DNA of 64,000 nt, from the NCBI RefSeq assembly GCF_003473485.1, contig NC_053048.1:52511755-52575754 (forward strand). Reading direction: 5' to 3'. The notes beneath the pieces were generated by a model. The model was not told where the DNA came from, searched no databases, and worked only from the letters and a program-made list of their open reading frames with translations. This DNA comes from Medicago truncatula. Lineage: Eukaryota; Streptophyta; Magnoliopsida; Fabales; Fabaceae. Shown piece after piece: positions 1-13,792 of this stretch (position 1 is the stretch's first letter; each line of letters opens with the position of its first letter). Made by a program: the position numbers and the translations under genes.

Positions 1-2
1 CT

Positions 3-1487
3 GAGTACAAAGCTTTGATTGATAACAAAACATGGGATCTTGTTCCTCTTCCTCCACACAAGAAAGCTATTGGCTGCAAGTGGGTTTATAGAGTTAAAGA
101 AAATCCAGATGGATCTGTTAACAAATTTAAAGCCAGATTAGTGGCTAAGGGTTTCAGTCAAACACTTGGATGTGATTACACTGAAACTTTCTCTCCTGTA
201 ATAAAACCTGTCACTATCAGGCTCATTCTCACCATTGCTATCACTTATAAATGGGAAATTCAACAAATTGATATCAACAATGCCTTTTTGAATGGTTTTC
301 TTCAAGAGGAAGTGTATATGTCTCAACCTCAGGGATTTGAAGCTGCTAATAAATCTCTGGTGTGCAAGCTGAACAAGTCACTCTATGGCTTAAAGCAAGC
401 ACCACGTGCATGGTATGAGAGGCTAACCAGTGCACTAATTCAGTTTGGTTTCACTAAAAGTTGTTGTGATCCATCATTACTTATCTACAATCACAATGGA
501 GCTTGCATCTATCTGTTAATATATGTGGATGACATTCTCATCACTGGTTCCTCTGCATCTCAAGTGCATGAGCTCATTCAAAAACTTAATCACATATTTG
601 CTCTTAAGCAACTTGGGAAACTTAATTACTTCTTAGGCATTGAGGTTCAATATTTGTCATCAGGGGCACTGTTACTTACTCAGTCCAAGTACATTCATGA
701 TTTACTATGTAAAGCTGACATGGAAAACTCTAACTCAATTGGCTCTCCAATGGTTAGTAGCTGCAAACTGAGCAAATTTGGTACTGACTCTATGTCTGAT
801 GCCACACTTTATAGGTCCATTGTTGGTGCCTTGCAGTATGCTACTTTGACCAGACCAGACATAGCTTTTAGTGTCAACAAGGTTTCTCAATTTATGGCAA
901 ATCCATTAGAATCTCATTGGAAATCTGTCAAACGGATTCTACGGTATCTGAAGGGGACACTTGATCATGGTCTGCTCATACATCCCTCTCAAACTGGTCC
1001 TCCTTTTTCATTAAGAGCCTACAGTGACTCTGACTGGGCTACTGATCAGGATGATAGAAAATCTGTCTCTGGTTCCTGCATATATTTTGGGCCAAATCTC
1101 ATATCATGGAGCTCTAAAAAGCAGCAAGTTGTTGCAAGATCCAGTACTGAAGCAGAATATAGAAGCATGGCACACACAACTACTGAATTACTCTGGATAC
1201 AGTCTCTTTTACAAGAACTCAGAGTTCCTTTTTGCACTCCTACACTCCTGTGTGATAATCTAAGTGCTGTTGCTCTCACACATAACCCCATCCTTCATTC
1301 TAGGACTAAACACATTGAGCTAGACATCCATTTTGTGCGAGAAAGAGTCATCTCTAAGCAACTTCAAGTTCTTCATGTTCCTAGCACTGAACAACTAGCA
1401 GACCCTCTTACCAAGCCTCTTTCTCCAGCAAAATATGCCTCCATCAGGGACAAACTAAAGGTGTACTCTCATAGAGTCCCACCTTGA
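3..1487 (+). CDS. Ty1/copia polyprotein, C-terminal part (reverse transcriptase and RNase H)
   Basis: This is the reverse transcriptase and RNase H end of a copia retrotransposon polyprotein. It runs open from the left edge of the window (first full codon at base 3) to a stop at 1485-1487, so gag, protease, integrase and the 5' LTR lie outside. Visible motifs are NAFLNG and YGLKQAPRAWY in the RT core, the catalytic YVDD box near base 523, TRPDIAF, and RNase H motifs SDSDWA, STEAEYRS and RTKHIELDIHF, ending with LADPLTKPL. No stop or frameshift interrupts the visible 495 or so codons. The element is therefore either young or under-mutated, although activity cannot be judged without the 5' half. 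The family assignment is secure from motif order; the lineage was not determined. Confidence 0.95.
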   Translation, partial: EYKALIDNKTWDLVPLPPHKKAIGCKWVYRVKENPDGSVNKFKARLVAKGFSQTLGCDYTETFSPVIKPVTIRLILTIAITYKWEIQQIDINNAFLNGFLQEEVYMSQPQGFEAANKSLVCKLNKSLYGLKQAPRAWYERLTSALIQFGFTKSCCDPSLLIYNHNGACIYLLIYVDDILITGSSASQVHELIQKLNHIFALKQLGKLNYFLGIEVQYLSSGALLLTQSKYIHDLLCKADMENSNSIGSPMVSSCKLSKFGTDSMSDATLYRSIVGALQYATLTRPDIAFSVNKVSQFMANPLESHWKSVKRILRYLKGTLDHGLLIHPSQTGPPFSLRAYSDSDWATDQDDRKSVSGSCIYFGPNLISWSSKKQQVVARSSTEAEYRSMAHTTTELLWIQSLLQELRVPFCTPTLLCDNLSAVALTHNPILHSRTKHIELDIHFVRERVISKQLQVLHVPSTEQLADPLTKPLSPAKYASIRDKLKVYSHRVPP

Positions 1488-1499
1488 GTTTGTGGGGGG

Positions 1500-1706
1500 T
1501 GTAATAGAGTATATTGTAAAGTCTAGATATACTAGTTCTATCAAGTTAGTGTAGTTATAGAAGAAGTAACAAACTGTGCTGATGTGGCAAGTTTGTTACT
1601 GATTCATTTCATTCCTGCTATACTATATAAGGCTAGCTCTCTGATGTAACAAATATCAATGAATCATAATGAAACACTGAAAAGCTTAGAAGCAATATCT
1701 TTCTCA
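1500..1706 (+). repeat. 3' LTR of the copia element
   Basis: A G-rich polypurine tract (bases 1491-1499) follows the stop codon, and the LTR then starts with TGTAATAGAG. It contains a TATA-like TATATAAGG near 1624 and probably ends at ...TTTCTCA near 1706. The 3' boundary is tentative because the 5' LTR and target duplication are outside the window. Confidence 0.7.
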
Positions 1707-2431
1707 TACTTTTCTAATAGAGACCACCTTAAAGTTTGAAGAATGCAATGTAAGGATGATTCTTCCATCTTTTGGAGAGTATGCAAGTTTGAACGGCGCA
1801 TTTGGTTTTCAAAAAAGACATAATGTGAAGTAAAACGCAATCAGGTAAATCACTAAGCCTGTCTTCCTCGTAATGAAGATTATGCCTTCTTCTTCCTCTC
1901 TTGTTCATTATTTGTAAACGTAAGATAAAATGATGATTTATTTATGGAGAAATTAATTGAAGTGAAAGTACCTCGTTCAGTTCAGAGTGATTTATGCAAC
2001 TTTGGATGGAATGGAACAGCCAGAACCTCCACCGCCGCAACTCAAGTCGAATTCAGATCTGCACCTCTCGCCGCTCCTCCGCCATCATTATTACAAATCA
2101 ATAAGTTTGTTTTGTTTAATTTAATTAAAAATAAACTATAACGAGACAACAAATTGGTTATGTTGGGAGTTAACGTTTGTTTATGTTTAATTTAATTAAA
2201 AATAAACTATAACGAGACAACAAATTGGTTCTGTTGGGAGTTAACGTTTGTTTAAGCAGAGAAGGATACGAATGTTTTCGGGTTTCTGCAGAGAAGAAGA
2301 GGGAATGCGTTTTTTATTTTTTGAGGGGGTGGGGGATGTGTTTAGTTTAAGATTTTTTAAGAATTAATTTTTTTTTTATAATTTTTTTTGTTGAAGAAAT
2401 TTAAAAATTAATCTTAGAAAATGCTAACAAG
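1707..2431. other. Intergenic, with a 71-bp tandem duplication
   Basis: No supported gene. Bases 2114-2184 are repeated directly at 2185-2255 with very few changes (unit begins GTTTAATTTAATTAAAA). A short open frame at 1944-2141 runs into this repeat and resembles nothing I know. Confidence 0.6.
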
Positions 2432-3271
2432 CATAGTTTTAAAACTCAACTCGGCAGGGGTACTGGGTCAATGGTCGAACCATTGAGTCATTGATCGAAC
2501 CGAATGACTGAACCGATTAAACCGGATAACTCAGATGTATAACTCGGTCTATATAAAAATTGTGTACCTGTATAAAACTGAGCTGGATCAGATTAAACTA
2601 ATCACTCAATCTAAAAAATAAAAATAAAAAAAATCATAAAACCTATCAATTGTCAAAATCATCAAAATTAATCACTTTATATACACATTTCATACCTACA
2701 CAAATGCATACCATATTTAAATGAATATTAAGATATATATTTAGAGAGAAACAGCAATATCAAAAAAGTATTCTTTCAAAAAAAACAATATTAAAAAAGT
2801 ATGTATTTTATAACTTGAATAGAGTTAATGTTTTATTATAATTTAAAATAGTTAAATTAAGTTTTATTATGAGTTAAATTAACAACTTAATGTCAAAAAA
2901 AAAAAAAAAAAAAACTTAAATCATGGGAGCATTGGCTAAGGCTTGTCTTGGGGAGTATTAAAATATAATAAATAAAAAGTAACAAATATCACAAGAAATC
3001 ATGTTGTGTATTGGTTGAGCTTTCAGCCTTGGTTGTTGTTGGTCGCGTGTTTAAGTCCTGCCCAAGCCAATTTTAAGATTATTTATAAAAATATTACAAG
3101 TGCGGTTCACTAACTCAGCCGATTTTCAAAAACCGTCAGGTCACTAGTTTTACCGAGTTTCATCGGTTCACACCGGTTTAATAACATTCCCGATCCAATA
3201 CTCGGCTCGAACCGACCAGGTGTCTGGTTCACGGTCGAACCGGCCAGTCCGAGCCGGGTTTTAAAACTATG
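2432..3271. mobile_element. Non-autonomous hAT-type TIR element
   Basis: An 840-bp element with terminal inverted repeats starting CATAGTTTTAAAAC at the left and ending in its reverse complement at the right. It is flanked on both sides by the identical 8-bp duplication CTAACAAG (2424-2431 and 3272-3279). An 8-bp target duplication is the hAT signature. Subterminal regions are rich in inverted GGTTCGACCG-like motifs. Inside are a poly(A) run near 2898 and a possible tRNA-like fragment near 3005-3070. No transposase reading frame is present. Confidence 0.8.
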
Positions 3272-3279
3272 CTAACAAG

Positions 3280-3671
3280 GTCCTTAGGTATCGTTAACAT
3301 CACATCTACCTTAGAAATTACTTCATCCGTTAATGAAGGTCGTTTAAGCTTTTTACACACATATTAAGAAATACATTAATTAAAATAAAGAGATGATGCT
3401 ATTTTACCAAATTATCCTAATTAACTATTGGTTTGTTTTTCATTAAAGAAAAAAATAATAATACTTTGAAAGTAGTAGTATAATATTAATTGAAAGGCAC
3501 ATTTGAAAAGAAAATATTATTATGGCATTGGAAACTGAAAGTGAAATTCATTTTGAAACAACTACTTTTGGCTAAAACGACACTCATTTTGAAACGGTTG
3601 AAGTATGTAGTTATGAATTTTATATGTTTTCTGACTTGTATTTTCCAAGGTAATTGATGTAGTTTTTTACA
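3280..3671. other. Intergenic, nothing recognised
   Basis: AT-rich sequence between the hAT element and the gypsy-like LTR relic. I see no gene or clear repeat. Confidence 0.5.
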
Positions 3672-4985
3672 TGTCATAGAACTATTTACACGTGAGTATA
3701 ATATGATCGTTTCTACAAGGAGTTGCGTATTTCATAAGCATTTTCTCAATATTTGTCACATTAAGTGTTTGGGTATAAATTGTTTGTTTGTGTAAAGCTA
3801 TTTTCCTAATCGACATAAAAGTAAAACGAGAAGAGATAGGGCTATTTCGCTTGCGGTCAGAGACATCAACCAAGCGTAACAGCTGCAATCTCTCGATCGA
3901 TTAATGGATTCTAGCTTTTTAAACGATATTATCACAATCACTCGACAATATCATTCATGTCTAAATGATATCGTTATTTCTAAGGGATTGTTTAAACATC
4001 GATTTCCCAAACATTTAAACGACCACAAAGTCGATTGGATCGTTTAATCGACGATTTCCCAACCGATTAAATGACCCAAAAACATTAAGTTCTAGATTAA
4101 AAGTGATTATCAAATATTAACATTCATGTCTAGAGTGATAACTTAAGATACATTGTTATTCTATTTCTAGATTCAAAAGTATGTGTCCATATCATTTCAA
4201 ATCTCAATAAAACAATAAAAGCAAGAATAACAACAATATTGAATAAATAACTATAACCATATATTAAATGGTCAAAATATTACATAATAGCTTGTTTGAA
4301 TACCTCAAAACCACAAGAGTAGATATAACTACATATGTCTGTGATAGCTTTGCAAATGATGAAGAAGAAATGAAGATTCAATGACAAGATCTATGATGTC
4401 TCAACAAATCTTGGCTTGAATCTACTCATAACTACCTTGCTTTGTGTTTCTCTCTCTAGAAAAGTCATAGTCTCTCTCTAAAAACCAGAAAAATGTAAAT
4501 AAAACAGTAATGGAATAAATGGAAAGAGAAGAGAAAACTATTTATATGTGCCATATTCGTGCTCGTTCGCTTAAGCGAAGAAACATTCGCTTAAGTGAAC
4601 ATCAAGAGAATTTTCCATTGTCCATTGAGGAGTTGCCACGTGGTCCTTATCTTCTGAAGTTTGATGATCTTAGATCAAGCGAAATGTAAGCGTACAGGAA
4701 GCGAACCATTCTAAAGCTCTCTGAAACTGGTTCGCTTAAGCGAACTGAACTTTTCTCATGAGCGAACGAAGAGCGTGCTTGTAAGCGAACAGACCTTGGT
4801 TCATGAGCTTCCTTCTTTTGGTCCTTGCTTGTCATTTACTGCATAAATTGGGTAGAATCAGGCATGTAAAACATAAATGGTATAAATACACTCAAATGAT
4901 AGCTTTTCCTTAGATAAATTTCAAAACTAAGTCACTAAATTGCCTAGATTAGCACATGAAATATGTTACTTTTGAGCACTTATCA
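3672..4985 (-). repeat. LTR relic of a gypsy-like retrotransposon
   Basis: Read on the minus strand, the segment begins TGATAAGTGCTCAAAAGT at 4985, a start I associate with large plant Ty3/gypsy LTRs. It carries a TATAAATA box near 4540 and ends near 3672 in ...ATGACA. Its U3 part contains the perfect 14-bp palindrome TTCGCTTAAGCGAA at about 4566 and 4730 plus degenerate copies. No matching target duplication is visible at these ends, so the boundaries and solo-LTR status are uncertain. Confidence 0.5.
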
Positions 4986-5281
4986 GTAATCAAAACCAGA
5001 CCAAACATTTATATGTCAAAATTGATATTTCTTTTATGGGTTTGTCTAACATGTGCAACATTGCACATGTTAAAATAACTAATAGTAGTAACTTTTTCTT
5101 AAAAAACAACAATTATTTATTCAACAGTTTTATATTTAATATTAAATGTACAAGTTCCAATACAAAATTTCTATTTTAAACTTCTTAAGATGTGCAAATT
5201 TGCACATGATAGAAAAACTCTTCTTTTATATACAATTAAGTAATAGAAAAGTGTGTAATGGAGCTTGTTTTAATCTTTGAC
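4986..5281. other. Intergenic, nothing recognised
   Basis: AT-rich spacer without a supported gene. Confidence 0.4.
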
Positions 5282-6053
5282 TTAAATGCACTTTAGATCC
5301 TCCTATTTTAACTTAATCGAAATTTTAATACCCTTATTTTCAAAACCACTATTTTAGTCCCCCCTATTTTACGTTTTTTGGGTTTTTTAATCCCAATCAA
5401 TTTTAATGATTTGTCATTGTCATTAATGATGTGGCAGTGTCTCTTGGCTAAGTAAATTTCTATGTCATTAACCTAAATAATTAATTACATACAAAATGTA
5501 AAATCTAGTTGATTAATAATTTAAAAAAAAACAAAAACTGAATTAAATTATAATAAAAAAATGAATTAGGTTTGATATCGTGAACCTTAATTTCTAAAAT
5601 ATCTAATTTCTTCAAACTCCATCTACTTTTTCCTTTCTTATGTTGTAGATTGTATGAAACCTTTCTTTTACCCCATTAGAGCGAACATAACTCTACATTG
5701 TAACCTTGTTTTTCTCATACAACCACCAGAGTGATCTTCCAAATCCCAATTAGTTTATGCCTCAATTTTAAAATTTAGGGTTCATGTTATCAAACTTGAT
5801 TCATTTCCTTACTATAATTTGATCCAATTATTACTTTTTAATTAGTAATCAATTAGTTTTTACATATTGTATGTAATTAATTATCTTTGTTACGTCGTAA
5901 ATGACAGTGATAAATCACTAAAGTTGGTGGGGATAGAAAAAAAAAAAAAAAAAACCTAAAAAATGTAAAATAGAGAAACTAAAATGGTGGTTTTGAAAAT
6001 AGGAGGATTAAAATTTCGATTAATTTAAAATATGGATCAAATGTGCATTTAAA
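5282..6053. mobile_element. Long-TIR MITE
   Basis: A 772-bp fold-back element. The left end (TTAAATGCACTTTAGATCC) and the reverse complement of the right end (TTAAATGCACATTTGATCC) align over about 100 bp, including TTAATCGAAATTTTAAT and TTTTCAAAACCAC blocks. The interior is AT-rich and non-coding. The long terminal repeats suggest a Mutator-like derivative, but no 9-bp duplication was resolved. Confidence 0.65.
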
Positions 6054-6750
6054 ATGTGATAATTACATTGCTAAATAAGTGTTGACCAAAAAAAATGTAT
6101 GAAGTAAAACATTATTAAGCGATGTACCATTAGTTAATGTTAAGTGTCGTTGAAAAAAATTTCTCTTGATATGTAAAATGTGATAGTTACATTGCTAAAA
6201 AATTGCTTAAAAAAAGATAAACTAAGTTGATAGGCTTTGTTTATCGGGGCTCAAACCAAATACAAAAAATACTATTTGCACACTAATCGACTGACTTTTG
6301 AAGGAATATCGATCATTCCCAACTTACAAATAATAAGTTCACTCAATCTTGCGAAATAAACCCTTCATTTTTGAAGTATTTAGTGAATTAAAAAAAAGTG
6401 ACAACTAAGGTATCCATGGAAGAACGGTGGGTAATTTACCTCAACCAATATACATTAGCTACATAAGCATATTTTTAAATGGTATCTTGACCCAACTAAC
6501 AAATTGCTCATTTTCATTGATTGGTAGGTAAATTACTCACCATTCTTCAAAGTTAATCTAGAAAAAACTTAAAAAAAAAATGACTGAGAAACCGATGTGA
6601 GAGAGATATATTAGAAAAATAGCATTTTTTAAATAAATACTACCGCTTTCGCTTTGGCTAGAATATTGGTCTTCGTTCTTCTCACACTTCTCAACACACC
6701 AACCAACCAAAGCTTCTTGTTGCAGTTAGGTGTGTATGTATCCACTAACC
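6054..6750. promoter_or_regulatory. Upstream region and 5' leader of the cyclophilin gene
   Basis: AT-rich promoter region. The last 80 bases before the ATG are CT/CA-rich, typical of a plant 5' leader. An upstream in-frame ATG at 6736 would add five residues (MYPLT), but the ATG at 6751 has a much better context (AACCATGG). No clear TATA box could be singled out. Confidence 0.4.
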
Positions 6751-9039
<2,289 letters not shown>

Positions 9040-9926
9040 TACTTATGCGGGAGTGCATCACATGTTTCCGTTTGAGTACAATTTTCACTCTTTAGAATGT
9101 TTCCTAGTGATCATGTTAGCGAGTTTGAATTATCATCGGTTGCTGCAGAATGGATTGTCATTTGGAGACACAGCAGAAATACAACACTGATCTTTTTGTT
9201 TTACTAGACTAATGTTAAATCGATAGTTTTGCATTTTTCAGTTGCTTTTATTGTTTACATTTGCAAATTATTCATTTTCATGATCCCCAATTATATGATT
9301 TGCATGTTTAAGCCTCATGACTAGTCCATGTTTAGTTTCTAAAGTTTCTGACTAATACCAAACAGTAACTCGGTAAGCACAGCACCAGTCAAAATTCATT
9401 CCTGAAATAAAACCTTCCAATTTTTTTTTAGGGAACCTTCCAAATATATACTAAATTAAACACAAGTATAACCAACACAGTGTGTCCCCTAAAAAAAAAC
9501 GGTGTGATATAAGTGGTGGATGTTTGAATTCCTTAATCATTTGGTCTAGGCTTCAATCTCTCGTTAATGGATAACACTCGTACAACATTTTGGTTGATCA
9601 ATGTGCATACATTGGTCAACCACAATGTGATTATAGGACGGAGGCAAACTGCAGAAAATTATTTAAATATGTATATGATTCGGATTACATACAATATTAC
9701 TATACCAAAGTTGGCGGGGGCTTCATCGCAAATAATAAAATATATTGCTGAGCCACAAACAACCACTTGGAATAATTCCTTAGAAGACATTAGCACCATA
9801 TCTAATGACTGTTAATGTTACATAAAGGACCAAAATATAAGAATGCACAATAATAAAAAGTGGTATCATAATATTATACCAAAAATTATATCATACAGTA
9901 TAATTTATGTGTTGCTCCCATTAAGT
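9040..9926. other. Intergenic between cyclophilin and expansin
   Basis: 3' flank of the cyclophilin gene, then the 3' flank of the minus-strand expansin. Bases from about 9700 to 9926 are clearly related to 15530-15718 (shared GCTGAGCCACAAACAAC) but diverged. This marks the outer part of the expansin duplication. Confidence 0.6.
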
Positions 9927-10938
9927 TCAGAACTGAACGTTACTTTTGTAAGACTGGCCAAATCTCCAGTTGGAAGGTGCAACATTAATAGCTGTACGAG
10001 TCTTCCCATTTTTGAGTTGAATTCTAAATGATAAGCTTTGACCATTGAGATAGCTTAGGCTTTGCCAATTAGCACCCCAATTCATTGACATTGGTTCCCA
10101 TTTATTCTTTTTTGATCCTTTTATCCAAACTTTTGAAATCTCTCCACCTCCCCCTACGTTACTTATAAGAACCAACTCAAAATAGTCTCTCCCATTTATA
10201 GTAAATCTTATGTTTCCACTTCTTTTGCACCCAACTCTGCATAAATACAACAAAACTTTGCATCAAAAACATATTTAAAGATTTAATTGACATGCAACGG
10301 AGTGTAATCACTATAAATATTTGATTGTTTGTGAAAGTGTCAGTTCAGTGATAAGAATTTGACTTTATAGTTTTAAGGGAAGAAATTTAAAACATACCTC
10401 CTATACAAAATGGGAACAATTCCAGCTCTGTATTTGGCAATAGTCTGAAAGGCAGGTTGAGACATATCAAAGTGAGGTCTAGGGGGATTACACCAACCAC
10501 CATTGTCATTAGGGAGTGCAAAGTTTGGTGGACAAAAATTTGTGGCAGTAATAGTGATGGAAGTGCCTCTGAGACACCATTGAGGAACTTGCCTTGCATC
10601 ACAAACTATCTGATAGCAACCACCACATGACTTCCCATCATTAAACAAAGCAGTACTCAATGCAGCTGATTTTATACCATATCCATCTGTGTACAGATTT
10701 CCATAACCACATGCACCACCTACAAGTTAATCAAAATTAAGTTATATACTTAACTATTTGATTATAACACTTGAATAAAGTTAATCAAAAGAAGAAGCAA
10801 TTTACCCATTGTTCCTGAGGCATCACTTCCACCATAGAAAGTTGCATGAGCTGACTGCCAAACAGCAGATTCTACTCTGAGTTCTGTAGTGACCATATTC
10901 ATTAACAATATAAGAACACATATAATTAATTTTTCCAT
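9927..10938 (-). CDS. EXPA: Alpha-expansin
   Basis: A secreted wall-loosening protein that disrupts cellulose-xyloglucan contacts without hydrolysis. Three exons on the minus strand, 10806-10938, 10398-10719 and 9927-10236, give 254 residues, normal for alpha-expansins. Residues 1 to about 24 are a signal peptide. The N-terminal double-psi barrel domain shows [22 protein letters not shown], split by intron 1 after the Met (HATFYGG and GACGYGN), then [17 protein letters not shown] and the HFD motif at 127-129. HFD and the [10 protein letters not shown] region identify the alpha class. The C-terminal binding domain (about residue 160 onward) contains the expected Trp/Tyr residues ([16 protein letters not shown]). 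A TATAAA box lies at 11032-11037, about 95 bp upstream of the ATG. The gene has a broken near-identical copy 5.8 kb upstream. Subgroup within EXPA was not determined. Confidence 0.93.
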
Positions 10939-12083
10939 TCTCTTAATTTCTCTTTCTCTCTAGTTCTCTGAAAAATCAAATAGGGAATTGCTCTAATTTT
11001 TTTTTGTAAATATGACAGACTCTCTTGAGAATTTATAGTACAGTTAGGGGGTTTTAGCCCATAGAAACAAACTAACTGAATTCAATAAATTATTGGGAAA
11101 ATAAGTGTTGACCAAAAATTTATTCTCCAGTTGTAAATATACTATTGTGTATATAACATGCATTTTGCAAATAGGCAAGGCCGGTCATTAAGGAGACTGG
11201 AATAAAATATATTTGATGATAAAAAAATTCTTATTTCAATTTGATAGTCTGTAGGATCCGTGGTACGTTAGTTGAGCTATCAGTACATGCAATAACTAAT
11301 AATTAATAATAATGGTATATATATTCATAGTCAAAAAAATATAGTATATGTATTCACGATTTATAAATATTTTAAGTTATACGTTACTTGATTGATAGGC
11401 TATCAAACCAACTGTTAGAAGGTATACTGATCCGTACTTTTAATTGTTTGTATTTCTTGTATGAGAAGTCAATTCGTACACTCATGATAAGGACGTAAAT
11501 TATGGGTATAGTGCATAAATATTTGATTTATTTAATGGTAGTAGTAACATGCAACTACCTAACTTGCCTGCTGTGACCTATAATGTTCATCAGAAATATG
11601 AAGAAACAGAATTATTTAAGCTCTCACAAGTAGTCACCAAAGAATGGTTTGGTACACATTAGAAAGTCAAATATAAAGATGCTGAATTGAAGTGTGGGAC
11701 GTTATGCCATATTGCCATGTATTATGCCATCTCTTTTGGAACTGCATACACATGGCTGATGTCAAACCCCTCCATGTACAATAACTGTTTCACACCAGGC
11801 CAGCCTGAGTTCGTTGTTCAAAAGGAACTGCATATATTAAAAAATTTAGATTGAGTAAGAGACGGTTTGAAAATTTGTTCATGAGTGGGGTGATCATCTT
11901 CTTACAAGCTGGTTTAGTGAAATTGTGTTAGACTCAACGACAAATTTGAAGATGATATTAGAGCATGAATTGGATGAGAGATTGTCGGGCAATATGTTTA
12001 TACGTTGGTGCAATTGTGACCCGAGTCACACATTAGATGAAAGATGGTCCCACATTATAACAATGTATTATCTATTAAATTAA
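10939..12083. other. Expansin promoter and diverged duplicated flank
   Basis: Bases up to about 11066 are near-identical to the region upstream of the second copy and contain the TATA box. Beyond that, scattered blocks (for example around 11251-11290 and 11461-11570) match 17461-17500 and 17611-17710 at reduced identity, so the older duplication extends to about 11.9 kb. No gene is seen. Confidence 0.6.
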
Positions 12084-12247
12084 AGAGAAATGCTATGAAC
12101 ACTCTCTCTAACACTCATTCTTCTATTGGGTGAAACCCACGTGGGTCTCACCACTTTACGTGGGATCCATTCTCAATGTGTCATACCCACATGAATTTCG
12201 CCCAATAAGAAAGGGAGTGTTAGAGAGAGTGTTCATAACATTGCTCT
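12084..12247. mobile_element. Short TIR MITE (164 bp)
   Basis: The termini are inverted repeats of about 33 bp: the left starts AGAGAAATGCTATGAACACT and the right, reversed, starts AGAGCAATGTTATGAACACT. The centre has a CCCACGTGGG palindrome. The flanks are AT-rich (TTAA/TAAA), so the target duplication is not certain. Confidence 0.75.
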
Positions 12248-12254
12248 AAATTAA

Positions 12255-12830
12255 AAGTCCAATACCTCATGTGGTCCTTTAAAGTAAGATGTTTGTAACA
12301 AATTAGTCCTTTAATTTTCTTTTTTAACAAATTAGTTCTTTAATTTATTTATTTTCTTAAACAAATTGGTTCTTTAAGTCATAAAATATTTACATTGTTA
12401 CCATTTTTCATCCAACTTAGTTAATTAAATCGTACTTATGTTTTGACATTGAAGTGTGAAAGCCCCAAAAATTACTAATGACATCAAATTTGATTACTTA
12501 CGTTCATTTTGTCTTTCTTGTTTCCGAATTCAAACATAATTTTACTGACCAACGTTAACGTTTAATGAACAAAATTAGAAATTAAGTAATTGATCAATTT
12601 TGTTTTAAATTAAGATTGAATACTACACCTGTAAATCAAAATTTTGAGAGCACTGAACTTGAACCTACCAACTGAGCATTAAACATCCATGCACAAGTTT
12701 CAATCGAGTTTGATGAAAATTGGATAATGGTGAAAACCTTATGATTTAAAAGGACTAATTTATTGTAGAAAAAAAAAAAAAACTTGACTAACATTACAAA
12801 CATCTAACATAAAAGACCGTCATAGTATTT
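12255..12830. mobile_element. Fold-back element remnant
   Basis: The left portion (GTCCTTTAAAGTAAGATG, TTTGTAACAAATTAGTCC) has an inverted, diverged counterpart at about 12745-12815 (AGGACTAATTTATTGTAG, TTACAAACATCTAACAT). It resembles the common legume repeats built on 'ATTAGTCCTTTAA' phrases. It is non-coding. Confidence 0.5.
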
Positions 12831-13017
12831 TGCCTAAATTAAAACTCCATATTTCAACCGATGATGCCTTCTAAAAGAAAAAGTGATATCGCAAAAGTTT
12901 TTTCTTTTATGACAATAAACTCTATTTGCGACAAATTTTAGTATTCAGGATATATTCCATTAATAGTTTTGGTTTCTAAAAATCAAAATAAATTGAGGAC
13001 TTTTCGTACTCTATTAT

Positions 13018-13111
13018 GAGTCCACGTGAGTTTAGTTCAGTTGGTAAAAAAAAATGCATAATATATACAAATTCCAGGTTCAAACCCCAGTCATCACAAA
13101 AAAAAAAAAAA
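13018..13111 (+). mobile_element. tRNA-derived SINE
   Basis: A box A-like TTAGTTCAGTTGGTA (near 13032-13046) and a box B GGTTCAAACCC (13078-13088) are followed by a poly(A) tail and an (AT)n tract. It lacks a cloverleaf, so it is a SINE and not a tRNA gene. It is related to the minus-strand copy at about 36896-37022. Confidence 0.65.
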
Positions 13112-13131
13112 TATATATATATATATATATA

Positions 13132-13792
13132 CACAATGATAGAATGATAAACTGAAGCACTATTTCAAAATTGTATAAAGATTCTAATAATAAAATATTT
13201 TATTCATCAAAAAAGAATCTAGGAGTCGAATCATTCAATCCATCTCGATTCAATTCATTAAGTACTTGTTGTTAAGTGGGTTAAATAAAATGTTTTATGT
13301 ACATCCAATTATTCCAACACTTACAACATATGATTTACATATAAAATATTAGGTATGTGAGTCGTCTTTCTTATTATCATACATTTCTGTGTTCGATAAA
13401 CGATAAGAGATTTATTGTATCAATTAACGATTATATACATGCTAAGAGATTTTGATGCTGTGAAGAACTTTTAGAATGGGATTTAATTCGGATAAATGGA
13501 GCAAATTTTTTACTTTGGATATATGCATTGTTGGTTGGATTGGAATGTTTTCAACAATGATAGAGGTACGTTCAAGTTCAATGGACTTTATTTTTTATCT
13601 AGTGGTGTACGAGATTTGGAAAGATGAGAATAATAATGTGTTATCTTGTTCATCATCCTCCATGGGAAATCTTTTATTATTTTGAATCATCGATCAAGCT
13701 TGATCCATTGATATGGTTCTTCTTTAGAAAAAACCTCATCAACGTCTAACTAATCATAAAGCCGTGATTTCCTGATTTAAAGTACGACTTAG
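13132..13792. other. Intergenic; possible retroelement scrap
   Basis: No supported gene. A short open frame near 13476-13685 has a phrase (YEIWKDENNNVL) that recalls the C-terminal zinc-binding region of LINE reverse transcriptases, but it is too short to call. Confidence 0.4.

Noticed and set aside
1944-2141. 65-codon open frame right of the copia element
   Set aside because: No recognisable domain, and its end lies in a 71-bp tandem repeat.
6736-6750. Upstream in-frame ATG of the cyclophilin
   Set aside because: Poor initiation context compared with AACCATGG at 6751, and it would add only five residues ahead of a normal transit peptide.
13031-13088. Box A and box B promoter motifs that could mark a tRNA gene (also near 36960, 54780 and 63150)
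   Set aside because: None can form an acceptor stem or anticodon arm, and poly(A) or repeat tails follow; these are SINEs.
13476-13685. 69-codon open frame with a phrase like the LINE reverse-transcriptase C-terminus
   Set aside because: The match is limited to about a dozen residues and no upstream RT domain is present; kept only as a comment.
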